A stretch of 64,000 bases of DNA, taken from assembly GCF_009852415.1 (NCBI RefSeq), contig NZ_WOXS01000002.1:3060501-3124500 (forward strand), in the 5' to 3' direction. Positions within the stretch are counted from its first letter, which is position 1, and each line of letters opens with the position of its first letter. Source of the stretch: Streptomyces sp. Tu 3180. GTDB lineage: Bacteria; Actinomycetota; Actinomycetes; Streptomycetales; Streptomycetaceae. This document shows positions 45,856 to 53,942 of the stretch, piece after piece. Below the pieces are notes generated by a model, which saw only the letters and a program-made list of their open reading frames with translations, searched no databases and was not told the origin of the DNA. The position numbers were made by a program, and so were the translations under genes.

Positions 45856-45883
45856 GGGGGCCCGGTCCGTCGACCGGGCCCCC
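45856..45883 (+). terminator. Terminator of the ribose operon
   Basis: An 11-bp perfect stem (45856-45866 with 45873-45883) and a 6-base loop lies 69 bases after the rbsD stop. The GGC-rich stretch before it (45800-45845) is low-complexity and can also fold. Confidence 0.78.
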
Positions 45884-46072
45884 ACGGTTCCCTCCCCGTC
45901 AGAACCCCTCAAGCCCCCCCGGGTCCCCCTCCAGAAGTCCTGACGCAGAGTACGACCGGTGAAGTGGGCAGAGGGTTGCACGGTCTTCCCGGATTTTTTC
46001 CCACCCGGTTCCCTACGACGTCCCCCGGGCAGGAAACAGCCGTCCGGTTACGCGTGGGGGGGCCGTGGGACG

Positions 46073-47050
46073 ATGCTGGTGCAGGAGTTCCGGACCGAGG
46101 TCGTGCCGCCCGCCGAGCGGTGGGACCTGTGGCAGGACGTCGCCGCCCGGACGCACGTGCCCAACCTGCTGCGCAGCGAGCGCAGCGACGACTTCCGGGC
46201 CGTGATGCGGGTCCTGCCGCTCGGCGAGCTGCAGATCGCCGAGCTGAGCCTGCCGCAGCTGGACACCGTGCGCACACCGCGGACCATCCGGCGGTTCGAC
46301 CCCGAGGTCTACCAGATCAACTGCCACCTCACCGGTGACGGCGGGATGGCGCAGGACGGCCGCGAGGCGGTGTTCGAGGCGGGTCGCCTCGTCATGGCCG
46401 ACAGCAGCCTCCCCTACGACGTCCGGATCAACAGGACGTCGGAGTGGTCCACGACGGTGGTCGTCAGCGTGCCCCGGGCCCGGCTGCCGCTGCCGCCCCG
46501 CGCGGTCCGGCGGCTGCTGGCCGTGCCGGTCCCGGTGGACCGGGGCATGGGAGGCACGCTGTACCGCTGGCTGGCCGACACCGCCCGGCGGGCCGACGAG
46601 TTCACGCAGGACGACGCGCCGGCGCTGGCCTCGGTGACCACGGATCTGCTCGCCTCCGTGCTCGGCGGGTGCCTGGACTCCGAGGACGCGCTGCCCCCGG
46701 AGTCCCGCCGGCGTGCCCTGCACACCCGGATCCGGGACTTCATCGAGCGGAACCTGGGCGATCCGGCGCTGTCCCCGGCCACCGTCGCGGCGGCGCACGG
46801 CATCTCGGTGCGCCACCTGCACCAGCTGTTCGCGGCGGAGGGGGAGGCCCCGGCCGGCTGGATCCGCCACCGGCGGCTGGAGCGCTGCCGCCGCGACCTC
46901 GCCGACCCCCGGCTGCGGGGCCGTTCCGTCCGGTCCATCGCCGCGCGGTGGGGCTTCACCGACCCGGCCACCTTCAGCCGCGTCTTCCGCCGCGCGTACG
47001 GGATGACGCCGACGGACCACCGCCACCACCACACGGGCCGGACCGCGTAG
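46073..47050 (+). CDS. AraC-family regulator with AraC-binding-like domain
   Basis: A 325-residue regulator. The N-terminal half (1-190) matches the AraC-like ligand-binding domain of TetR/AraC activators (QEFRTEVVPPAERWDLWQDV). The C-terminal double HTH (about 225-325) has ISVRHLHQLFAAEG and SVRSIAARWGFTDPATFSRV with the family end FRRAYGMTP. ATG 46073 is chosen; longer upstream starts run through non-coding-like DNA. It stands alone between the ribose operon and the left island repeat, and its target is unknown. It could control the adjacent type VII locus. Confidence 0.87.
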   Translation: MLVQEFRTEVVPPAERWDLWQDVAARTHVPNLLRSERSDDFRAVMRVLPLGELQIAELSLPQLDTVRTPRTIRRFDPEVYQINCHLTGDGGMAQDGREAVFEAGRLVMADSSLPYDVRINRTSEWSTTVVVSVPRARLPLPPRAVRRLLAVPVPVDRGMGGTLYRWLADTARRADEFTQDDAPALASVTTDLLASVLGGCLDSEDALPPESRRRALHTRIRDFIERNLGDPALSPATVAAAHGISVRHLHQLFAAEGEAPAGWIRHRRLERCRRDLADPRLRGRSVRSIAARWGFTDPATFSRVFRRAYGMTPTDHRHHHTGRTA

Positions 47051-47190
47051 CACTCCCCTCCGCACGCCGGATGCTGCGGGAATCGACAAGATCCCTGCAC
47101 GGACCGTCAAGGTCTCGGGCGCCCCGGTGCCGCATGCTGGTGCGCGTGCGCAGTGGGGGCTGTGCACTGCGGGGAGCAGGGGGGAAGCAA

Positions 47191-47234
47191 CGTGCGGTGC
47201 CGGCGAACGTCGGCGTCCGGTCCGGCACCGCACG
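47191..47234 (+). terminator. Hairpin downstream of the AraC-type gene
   Basis: Perfect 13-bp arms (47191-47203 and 47222-47234) around an 18-base loop. It lies 140 bases after the regulator stop and may end that transcript. Confidence 0.55.
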
Positions 47235-47278
47235 GCTTGCGCCCCGCGCGGCTCCCGGCCCGCGTGCTCCGCGCCGGC

Positions 47279-47408
47279 GGCGCGGGTGTCCGGGCACGGC
47301 GTGTCCGGGCACCCGCGTCCCAGCGTGCGGCGGGCCTCATTCCGCGTGCTCCGCGAACCGCGCCGCCGTCCCGGCGAGCACCTCGCGGCCGTCCCGGGCC
47401 CACAGCGC
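47279..47408. repeat. Left flanking direct repeat of the type VII locus
   Basis: These 130 bases match 60757-60893 in the same orientation with only two substitutions (47289, and the C of CCGTC near 47370) and one 7-base gap, in which the left copy lacks GCGCCTC. Similarity continues at about 70 percent for a further 37 bases and then stops. The repeat holds a terminator-like hairpin and the last codons of an isomerase gene. Confidence 0.9.
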
Positions 47409-47450
47409 GTCGTCGAACGGTCCGCCCTCGACGCAGCCGGTGCGGTCGGC
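47337..47450 (-). pseudogene. C-terminal remnant of the sugar isomerase gene
   Basis: Read on the minus strand, the left repeat encodes ALWARDGREVLAGTAARF then AEHAE and a TGA stop, against ALWARDGREVLAETAARF in the intact isomerase ending at 60822. About 38 codons of homology remain, with preserved frame. Residues before ALW are diverged (CVEGGPFDD versus AIEVELFNE). No start, ribosome site or catalytic core is left, so it is a broken fragment. The rest of 47051-47641 holds a hairpin and presumably the promoter of the type VII genes, but no other gene I can support. Confidence 0.85.
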
Positions 47451-47641
47451 CGCCCCGTCACGGGGCGTGGTCCCCGTGACGGGCGACGCCGGACAGGCGA
47501 CGGACCGACGGCATCGGTGTTGTCTCCACCTTGTCCGGATTGCGTCACACCGTGATCAACGGCGTTGCGTCCGCAACGGGTTGTGCGACAGCATGTTCGA
47601 ACAGCTTTGTGATGCGTACGTGACGCACGGGGGTGACACAC

Positions 47642-47974
47642 GTGAAGTTCGACATGGGGTCCACGACCCTGTCGGAGCTGGGCAGGCGCACGGACGGTTC
47701 GAGCACCGACCTGGGCACGCTGATCCGCATGCTCATCCAGGCGGCCGAGCCGCTGGAGGGCAAGTTCAACGGATCCGGAAAGGTCGCCTTCGACTCGTTC
47801 AAGACGCGTGCGGACGAGATCACCGCCGCGCTGAACGAGTCGCTCGGCGCGATCCTCGAGGGCCAGGGCGGCATGGACACCGCGTTCGCCACCGGTGAAG
47901 CCGAACAGCACGACAACGCCCAGAAGAACATGGGCGCGGCCAACTTCGACGCGGCCCGTTTCGGCGCGCGCTAG
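47642..47974 (+). CDS. WXG100-like (Esx) secreted protein, first of pair
   Basis: A 110-residue helical protein of the size of type VII substrates, first in the locus. The usual central WXG turn appears as FNG (LEGKFNGSGKVAFDSF), between two amphipathic helices. There is no signal peptide or membrane segment, as expected for ESX export. GTG 47642 (KFDMGSTTL) is preferred to GTG 47633 because GGGGGTG lies about 8 bases upstream. It is followed 38 bases later by a second small protein with which it likely forms a four-helix heterodimer. Confidence 0.78.
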   Translation: MKFDMGSTTLSELGRRTDGSSTDLGTLIRMLIQAAEPLEGKFNGSGKVAFDSFKTRADEITAALNESLGAILEGQGGMDTAFATGEAEQHDNAQKNMGAANFDAARFGAR

Positions 47975-48012
47975 GCCGCCGCCGGGCAGGGGCCGACAAC
48001 CACAGGGGGTTT

Positions 48013-48330
48013 GTGACGATGGGTCAGAGTCTGGACCGCCGCTCCTACGACACCGGTGCGTCGAGCGAGGTGCAGGGCGGCTTGCAGGGAATCGTCGGGC
48101 AGTTGGAGCGCGTGCTGACCGACCGCGACAACGCCGTGAAGGCCGCCATGGCCGACTTCCAGGCCGACGGGGTCTCCGAGGAGTACCACGGCAAGGAACT
48201 GCGCTGGAACCGCGCGGCCAACGAGGTGCGCAGCATCATCCAACTGGTGCGCACGACCCTCGAGGAGAACGACGGGACGGCCCAGTCGACGATGGCGAAG
48301 GCTCGGGCGGCGGTCGACAACATCGGCTGA
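48013..48330 (+). CDS. WXG100-like (Esx) secreted protein, second of pair
   Basis: A 105-residue (103 if ATG 48019 is used; AGGGGG is 9 bases before it) helical protein. The turn region reads EEYHGKELRWNRAANEV, so YHG replaces WXG. Heptad-like helices lie on either side (LQGIVGQLERVLTDRDNAV, then VRSIIQLVRTTLEE). It lies between the first Esx-like gene and a DUF6507-like gene and is probably the heterodimer partner and co-secreted factor. Confidence 0.75.
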   Translation: MTMGQSLDRRSYDTGASSEVQGGLQGIVGQLERVLTDRDNAVKAAMADFQADGVSEEYHGKELRWNRAANEVRSIIQLVRTTLEENDGTAQSTMAKARAAVDNIG

Positions 48331-48379
48331 CGCGGGCGCGTCGGCGGGACGACGGCACACGGGAGTACGGGGAATCCAC

Positions 48380-48769
48380 ATGACGGGGTGGGACATCTCG
48401 CCGTCGGGCGTGCAACGCGTCCTCACCGAGACGGCGAAGGCGGCCGAGGGACTCTCGGACACCGGCAAGGCCCTGCAGGAGACCATGCCGAGCGCGGCGA
48501 AGTCCGCCGGCACGATCCAGCAGGGCGGTGTGGAGAAGAGCGGGGTCCAGGGCCCGGTCGCGGCGGCGCTGGGCGAGTTCTTCACCGCCTACCAGGAGAA
48601 GTTGATGTACGTCGCGGTGCGCACGTCGAACTCCCTCGACGGGGCGGCCACCGCGACCAACGCGTACGTCAGGGGTGATCTGGAGATGGCCGCGCAGGCC
48701 CAGGCGAACGCGCTGAAGGAACCGAAGATCGACCTGCCGGGTGCGGGCGGGCAGCAGGGGGGCCAGTGA
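48380..48769 (+). CDS. DUF6507-like type VII-associated protein
   Basis: A 129-residue protein starting MTGWDISPSGVQRVLTETAK, which I associate with the DUF6507 family found next to Streptomyces ESX and polymorphic-toxin genes. It is largely helical with a Gly/Gln-rich tail and has no signal peptide. Size and position suggest an Esx-like adaptor that helps load the downstream toxin. Its stop overlaps the toxin start by 4 bases (GTGA), strongly coupling the two. Confidence 0.72.
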   Translation: MTGWDISPSGVQRVLTETAKAAEGLSDTGKALQETMPSAAKSAGTIQQGGVEKSGVQGPVAAALGEFFTAYQEKLMYVAVRTSNSLDGAATATNAYVRGDLEMAAQAQANALKEPKIDLPGAGGQQGGQ

Positions 48770-51363
48770 GCGCGGACCTCATCGATCCGCAGAACATCCC
48801 GCAGTTCACCGGCGATCTGGAGCAGCTGGGCATCGACCACATGCTTCTGACGGGGGAGGCGCTCGTCTTCCGCCAGTCGGGGTCGGACGTGCACACCCGC
48901 TTCCAGGGGCTGTCGGCGTGCTACACGGCCCCGGAGGCGGAGCAGTTGTTCGCCACGACGGCGCCGGTGGCGGCCAAGGCGGACGAGTTCGCCGACGACC
49001 TGGAGAAGGTGGCGGCGGCCCTCAGCTCGTACGAGACGGAGATCCAGCCGCTCGTGGCCAGGCTGAAGAGCCTCAAGCAGCGTGCGGAAACCTTCCGGCA
49101 GCAGATCGCGGGGGACGACGACTGGCGCGAGGACGAGGACAACGTCCAGCTCAACAACGACCTGGTGCACGACGTCAACGCGACCACGGCGGCCTTCTGG
49201 CAGGCGGAGATCACCTGCCACAACAAGATCACCGCGCTGGTGGGCGGAACGACGCTGATCCTCGAGGACGGCGCGGAGAAGCGCCTGCTGGAACGCGGCA
49301 CCAGCACCTACGGCTTCACCGCCGACCTCCTGAACCGGTCCGAGGAACTGCCCTGGGGCAGGACCGTGGAGAAGGAGCGGCACGGGCTCGACTGGCTCGG
49401 CCACCAGCTGATGGAGTTCGGCAAGGGCTTCGTCGTCGACGGGGTGTGGGGCACGATCCGGGGCCTGGGCACCCTCGTCGGCGTCGACGGCTGGGACGCG
49501 GCGGGCGAGGCGTGGAAGGGGCTCGGCAAGCTCGCGACCGGCGTGCTCGTCACCGCGGTGCCCGTCGTCGGCGTCGCGTACTGGATGATGCCCGAGGACA
49601 AACTCCCCTCCTACCTGCGCGACTCCCGCAACACGGTCAAGGAGGCGGGCAAGGCGCTGGTCGCCTGGGACCAGTGGGGCGAGAACCCCGCCCGGGCGGG
49701 CGGCGCGGTCACCTTCAACGTCCTGACGACGGTCTTCACCGGAGGGGCCGGAGCGGCGGCGAAGGGCGGTTCGGTGGCCCGCACGGTGGGTGCGCTCGGC
49801 AGGACGGCCCGGCTGGTCGACCCGATGACGTACCTCGGCAAGGCCGCGAAGTTCGGCACGGTCAAGGTCACCGACCTGTTCGCCGGTCTGCGGGGCGTGC
49901 ACGCGGGCGCCTACGACGACATCCTCTCCGGCGCGGGGCGCGTCCAGCCCGACGGCAGCGTGGTGCGGGTCGCCGACGACACGCCGGTCATCCGCGGCAA
50001 CGTCGTGGAGTGGCCGGACGGCACCCGGCTGAACCTGGACGACGGCTCGGTCGTCCGCGCGGACGGCACGGCGGCACCGGCCAAGGTGGAGCTGTCGGCG
50101 GCGGACCGGGAACTGCTGGAGCAGAACCTGCCGCACGAGGAGGGTGCGCTCGTCGGGGCGGGCGACCGGGCAGGCGCACACGCCGCCGGGGGCACGGCGG
50201 CCCACGTCGGCGGCGACGCGACGGGGCGGGCCGGCGGGAACACGACGCCGACCGCTCACGTGGGCGAGCGCGCGGGGGCGCGCGGCACGGACACGGTGCC
50301 CGCACGCGACACCGGCGGCCATGCGGCGGGCGGCGACGGGCACGCGGGCGGCGGGACCGACAGTGGTCACGTTCCCGCCCAGCGCGGCGGGTCCGGTGGC
50401 GGTCACGGAGGCGGGGACGGCTCGGGCGGATCGCCGTCCGGCAGCCGTGATCCGCTGGATGCCGAACGCGAGGTCATGCGCCGGCAGGTCGAACGGGCCA
50501 ACAACGACCCCCAGTGGTTCAAGGAGCACTACCGAGAGAACGGATACCGGCGCTCCACGTCCGCCGAGGGCGGATACGGCCAGGCCGTACCCCAGCTCAC
50601 ACGCAACCCGTTCGCGCCTCCCCAGTGGATAGCGGCGAGTGACATGCCTCCGGCGATCAAGGAGAAGTATGTGCGCCCGGATCCCATCCAGGGCAAGGCG
50701 TCAGATCTCCCCGACGAGACCCGGGACTACCTGAACGAGCAGGCCGCCAAGCGGGACGCGGCAGTCAAGGCCGACAAGGCGGCGGAGAACGTCCTCAAGG
50801 ACGCGGAGAAGGCCTACGCCGCCAATCCCACGGACGAGTTGGCCGCCGCGAGGGATCTCGCCGACGAGACGCACTCACCGCTCCACGGCGACGCGAACAG
50901 GCAGAGCGAACTGCTCGGCGAGTACGCGGCCGAGCGTCACGCGATCCCGGAGCACTACGCGGGCGCAGTGCGCCTGGACGACGGGGCGTTCGGGAACAAT
51001 CGGTTCGACCAGGTGTACCGGACGACGGACGGCCGGTACGTCGTCGTCGAGGCGAAGGGGTCCACGACAGCCTCTCTCGGAGTACGCAAGGGTCACAGCG
51101 GGCGGTTGGTGACACAGGGAACGAGAGAGTACTTCCGGACCATTCTCGACCAAATGCAAACCCGGGCCGAAAGGAACGAGAGAAAGGCCGAGAGCACCGG
51201 TAACCAAGATCTACTCAAGGCGGCTGAAGCCGAACGCAAACTGGCGGAAGACCTGAGCATGGCACTCAAACGAGGCGAGGTGGACTACGTCCTCGTGAAA
51301 GCCAAGCCCAACGGGGCTAAGTACGCTGGCTACGAGATGCTGCAGTTCGACATCACGAAATGA
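48766..51363 (+). CDS. Polymorphic toxin, type VII effector with REase-like C-terminus
   Basis: An 865-residue effector. Residues 1-150 are helical and LXG/WXG-like (export module). Residues 215-330 include hydrophobic segments (GVLVTAVPVVGVAYWMM). Residues 365-450 are beta-rich, and 455-565 form a Gly/His/Ala-rich linker. The tip (about 590-865) has FDQVY with D748, then VVVEAKGS with E762 and K764, the order of a PD-(D/E)xK nuclease core. That suggests DNA cleavage in rival cells. DNA after about 50.5 kb is clearly less GC-rich than the rest of the gene, as for swapped toxin tips. An Imm49-like immunity gene follows at once. Confidence 0.85.
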   Translation: MSADLIDPQNIPQFTGDLEQLGIDHMLLTGEALVFRQSGSDVHTRFQGLSACYTAPEAEQLFATTAPVAAKADEFADDLEKVAAALSSYETEIQPLVARLKSLKQRAETFRQQIAGDDDWREDEDNVQLNNDLVHDVNATTAAFWQAEITCHNKITALVGGTTLILEDGAEKRLLERGTSTYGFTADLLNRSEELPWGRTVEKERHGLDWLGHQLMEFGKGFVVDGVWGTIRGLGTLVGVDGWDAAGEAWKGLGKLATGVLVTAVPVVGVAYWMMPEDKLPSYLRDSRNTVKEAGKALVAWDQWGENPARAGGAVTFNVLTTVFTGGAGAAAKGGSVARTVGALGRTARLVDPMTYLGKAAKFGTVKVTDLFAGLRGVHAGAYDDILSGAGRVQPDGSVVRVADDTPVIRGNVVEWPDGTRLNLDDGSVVRADGTAAPAKVELSAADRELLEQNLPHEEGALVGAGDRAGAHAAGGTAAHVGGDATGRAGGNTTPTAHVGERAGARGTDTVPARDTGGHAAGGDGHAGGGTDSGHVPAQRGGSGGGHGGGDGSGGSPSGSRDPLDAEREVMRRQVERANNDPQWFKEHYRENGYRRSTSAEGGYGQAVPQLTRNPFAPPQWIAASDMPPAIKEKYVRPDPIQGKASDLPDETRDYLNEQAAKRDAAVKADKAAENVLKDAEKAYAANPTDELAAARDLADETHSPLHGDANRQSELLGEYAAERHAIPEHYAGAVRLDDGAFGNNRFDQVYRTTDGRYVVVEAKGSTTASLGVRKGHSGRLVTQGTREYFRTILDQMQTRAERNERKAESTGNQDLLKAAEAERKLAEDLSMALKRGEVDYVLVKAKPNGAKYAGYEMLQFDITK

Positions 51364-51374
51364 GGGAACCGTCC

Positions 51375-52244
51375 ATGCCGACGAGGATTTCGCGGCCGCC
51401 GGCAGAAGGAAGTCACCCGGATCCGGGCGGGCTGCGACAGAGGATCAATGCGCGCACCCTCAAGGATATCGAGGACCTGGAGGAGTACCCCGACAGCCTC
51501 GACATGACGTTCAACCGGGCGCGCCAAAGGGCCGCGCTCCTCTGCGTCGAGGACCCCACCGCCGAGAAGCTGGAGACGTGGGAAGCCTGGGTCATGGCCA
51601 TGCAGGTCGGGTCCGCCCTGTTCGCCTCGGCGACCGCCCCGGAGGGCTCCACCGTCGAGTGCATGATCGGCCACGAGGTACGGACGATCCCCGCCGTGGG
51701 AATCACGCACTTCGTCGACGCCGGTACCTGGCTGGAGGCCTTCTGGCTGGCCGTCGTGTGCCGGGACCAGGCGCGGATGACGCAGCTGTGCCAGGTGCCG
51801 ATCGAGACGCTGCGCGCCTCCGGCGCCGTCTTCGAGGAGTACGTCTACCACTGGGTCGACGCCCTCCAGACGTACTGGCTGGAGCGGCCGGGACTCGGGG
51901 ACAAGCTGGTTGCCGCGTTCGACGGGACCGACCCGGACCGGCTGCGGTTCATGGACCGCGAGACGATGCTCAAGGTCCTGTATCCGCCGATCAATCTCTT
52001 CTACCGCTTCGTCGGCCGGGACCCGGACCAGTTCAACGAGGCCCTGGTACAGGCGCTCGAGCTCCACAAGGAGTACTGGACGGCGAACGAGGAGCGCCAG
52101 GAGACGGGCGACGGCGACGTCCCCCTCGCGGTCCTCGCCATCGCCTGCCTCGCCCACGACGCCGGACGGCCCATCGAGGTCGAATCGGAGTACCTGCCCG
52201 AGCACCTGCTCAAGCGCAGCTGGCTCGGTGAGTTCCCCACGTGA
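51375..52244 (+). CDS. Imm49-family immunity protein
   Basis: A 289-residue soluble helical protein. Segments such as KLETWEAWVMAMQVGSALFA, EAFWLAVVCRDQARMTQLC, YVYHWVDALQTYWLERPGL and EYLPEHLLKRSWLGEFPT match the immunity-49 family as I know it from Streptomyces, which accompanies nuclease-type toxins. ATG 51375 has GAGGGA seven bases upstream; ATG 51360 overlapping the toxin stop is the alternative. Its job would be to bind and neutralise the toxin tip in the producer before export. Confidence 0.85.
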   Translation: MPTRISRPPAEGSHPDPGGLRQRINARTLKDIEDLEEYPDSLDMTFNRARQRAALLCVEDPTAEKLETWEAWVMAMQVGSALFASATAPEGSTVECMIGHEVRTIPAVGITHFVDAGTWLEAFWLAVVCRDQARMTQLCQVPIETLRASGAVFEEYVYHWVDALQTYWLERPGLGDKLVAAFDGTDPDRLRFMDRETMLKVLYPPINLFYRFVGRDPDQFNEALVQALELHKEYWTANEERQETGDGDVPLAVLAIACLAHDAGRPIEVESEYLPEHLLKRSWLGEFPT

Positions 52245-52263
52245 CACGAGGTGACCGATCACC

Positions 52264-52527
52264 ATGACCGCTCAGGACTACGACAGCCAGCTCCTCGAGT
52301 CCGTCTCCGTGCGGCGGCGGCGGTTGCGGGACGCCCTGGTGTTCGGGGCACAGCGGCAACGGCGGACCGTGGACGAGCGGATGGGGAAGGTGCTCGCCGG
52401 GACGGTGATCGCGGCCGTGCTGTGCGCGGGGTGCGTGGGGTGGTCGTTCGTGTCGCACCGGCTGATCGGACAGAGCCCGTACTCCTCCGGCGTTTCCACG
52501 CCCTCCGACAGTCCTACAAGCCGGTGA
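52264..52527 (+). CDS. Small single-pass membrane protein
   Basis: An 87-residue protein with an Arg-rich N-terminal cytoplasmic part (VRRRRLRDALVFGAQRQRRT) and one membrane helix (about 44-63, containing two Cys), then a Ser/Pro tail outside. GAGGTG precedes the ATG. It sits between the immunity gene and eccD, so it may be an accessory subunit of the secretion membrane complex. It is far too short to be EccB or EccE. Confidence 0.75.
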   Translation: MTAQDYDSQLLESVSVRRRRLRDALVFGAQRQRRTVDERMGKVLAGTVIAAVLCAGCVGWSFVSHRLIGQSPYSSGVSTPSDSPTSR

Positions 52528-52540
52528 TAGGTTCGCGAAC

Positions 52541-53929
52541 GTGATGTCTACGGGGGCCTTGAGCAGGGAAACGGCCGGTGGGCCGACGGTGTTGAGCAGG
52601 GTCACGCTCGTCGGTGAGCGGCGCCGCGTCGACCTCGTACTTCCGGCGCGGGAGCCGGTCGGGCTGCTGCTGCCCGAGATCATGCGGTTGCTGGACGACC
52701 GCGTGACGGGGCGGCCCGCCTCGCGCCACCTCGTCACGGTGGACGGCTCCGCGCTCGATCACGACAGCACACTGGAGACGGCGGGCATCCGCGACGGCGC
52801 CGTACTGCGTCTCGTCCGCGTGGAGGACGCCCCGCCCGCCCCCGTCGTGCACGACGTCACCGACGAGGTGGCGGAGGATCTCGGTCATCGGGCATGGGTG
52901 TGGGGGCCGGCCGCGCGACGGGTCACGGCGGGTGCCGCGAGCGTGGGCTGGGTGGTCGTCGCCGCCCTGTTCGCGCGTGCGCAGTACGACCGGACGGTCG
53001 TCGCCGGTGCCCTGCTCGCCGCCGCCGGTCTGGCCGCGGTCACGGGTGCGGTCCTGGGGCGGCTGCGCAGGCACGGGCTCGCCGCGACCCTGCTGTGTGC
53101 CGCGGGCGCGCTCGGTGTGCCGGGCGTGTGGAGCCTCGTCGACGTCGTCGGCGGGTCCTCGACGGGCGCCCTGCGGCTCGCCGGGGTGGCCACCGTGGGC
53201 GTGCTGGTCCTCGCCCTGCTCGGGCTGTTCACGCCGCTGGGGCGGGGCGGGGTCGTGGGCGCCGGTGCCGTGGCCCTGACCGCCGTCGGCTGGGAGACCG
53301 TCGTCGCCGTGCAGTCCGGCGCCGGGACGGCGGAGCAGCAGGCCCGTGTCGGAGCCGTTCTCGGCGTCGTCTGCGTGGTGCTGCTCGGAGTGCTGCCACG
53401 GCTCGCGCTGATGGCGTCCGGGCTCTCCGGGCTCGACGACCGGCGGGCCGGGGGGATCTCCGTCAGCCGCCACCAGGTGTCCGTCGCCCTGGCCGCCGCC
53501 CACCGCGGGCTGGTGCTCGCCACGGTCACCCTGGCGGGGTCGGCCGCCGCGGCCGCCGTCCTGGCGCTGCGGGACCCCTCCGTGTGGACGGTGCCGCTCG
53601 CCTCGGTCGTCGCGGTGGTGCTGGCCCTGCGGGCCCGGGCGTTCCCGCTGGTCGCCGAGGTGGTCGTGCTGCTGGCCGCCGCGGCGGGCGTCGTCGTGCG
53701 GCTGCTGACGGTATGGGCGGAGCGGTCCTCGGCCGCGGCGCCGTCGGCCTTCCTCGTCGTGCTGGCGGTCCTGCCGCTCCTCGTGCTCGCCGTGGAACCG
53801 GCCGAGCACGTGCGGGTCCGGTTGCGGCGGGCCGGTGACCTGCTCGAGTCGGTGGGGGTCATCGCACTGCTCCCGCTGCTCGTCGGCGTGTTCGGTGTGT
53901 ACGGGCGACTGCTCGACACCTTCGCTTAG
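52541..53929 (+). CDS. eccD: Type VII secretion integral membrane protein EccD
   Basis: A 462-residue protein with the EccD layout. The N-terminal ubiquitin-like domain (about 18-95, VTLVGERRRVDLVLPAREPV to GIRDGAVLRLVRVE) is followed by about 11 membrane helices from residue 127 onward. It forms the channel-lining part of ESX systems. GTG 52541 and ATG 52544 are tandem starts. It ends 13 bases before the ParA-like ATPase gene. Confidence 0.9.
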   Translation: MMSTGALSRETAGGPTVLSRVTLVGERRRVDLVLPAREPVGLLLPEIMRLLDDRVTGRPASRHLVTVDGSALDHDSTLETAGIRDGAVLRLVRVEDAPPAPVVHDVTDEVAEDLGHRAWVWGPAARRVTAGAASVGWVVVAALFARAQYDRTVVAGALLAAAGLAAVTGAVLGRLRRHGLAATLLCAAGALGVPGVWSLVDVVGGSSTGALRLAGVATVGVLVLALLGLFTPLGRGGVVGAGAVALTAVGWETVVAVQSGAGTAEQQARVGAVLGVVCVVLLGVLPRLALMASGLSGLDDRRAGGISVSRHQVSVALAAAHRGLVLATVTLAGSAAAAAVLALRDPSVWTVPLASVVAVVLALRARAFPLVAEVVVLLAAAAGVVVRLLTVWAERSSAAAPSAFLVVLAVLPLLVLAVEPAEHVRVRLRRAGDLLESVGVIALLPLLVGVFGVYGRLLDTFA

Positions 53930-53942
53930 GGGGCGCGGCGGC

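Noticed and set aside
47153..47560. Several open frames over the left repeat before the Esx-like genes
   Set aside because: The only coding homology there is the minus-strand isomerase remnant; the other frames are Arg/Pro-rich and have no family match.
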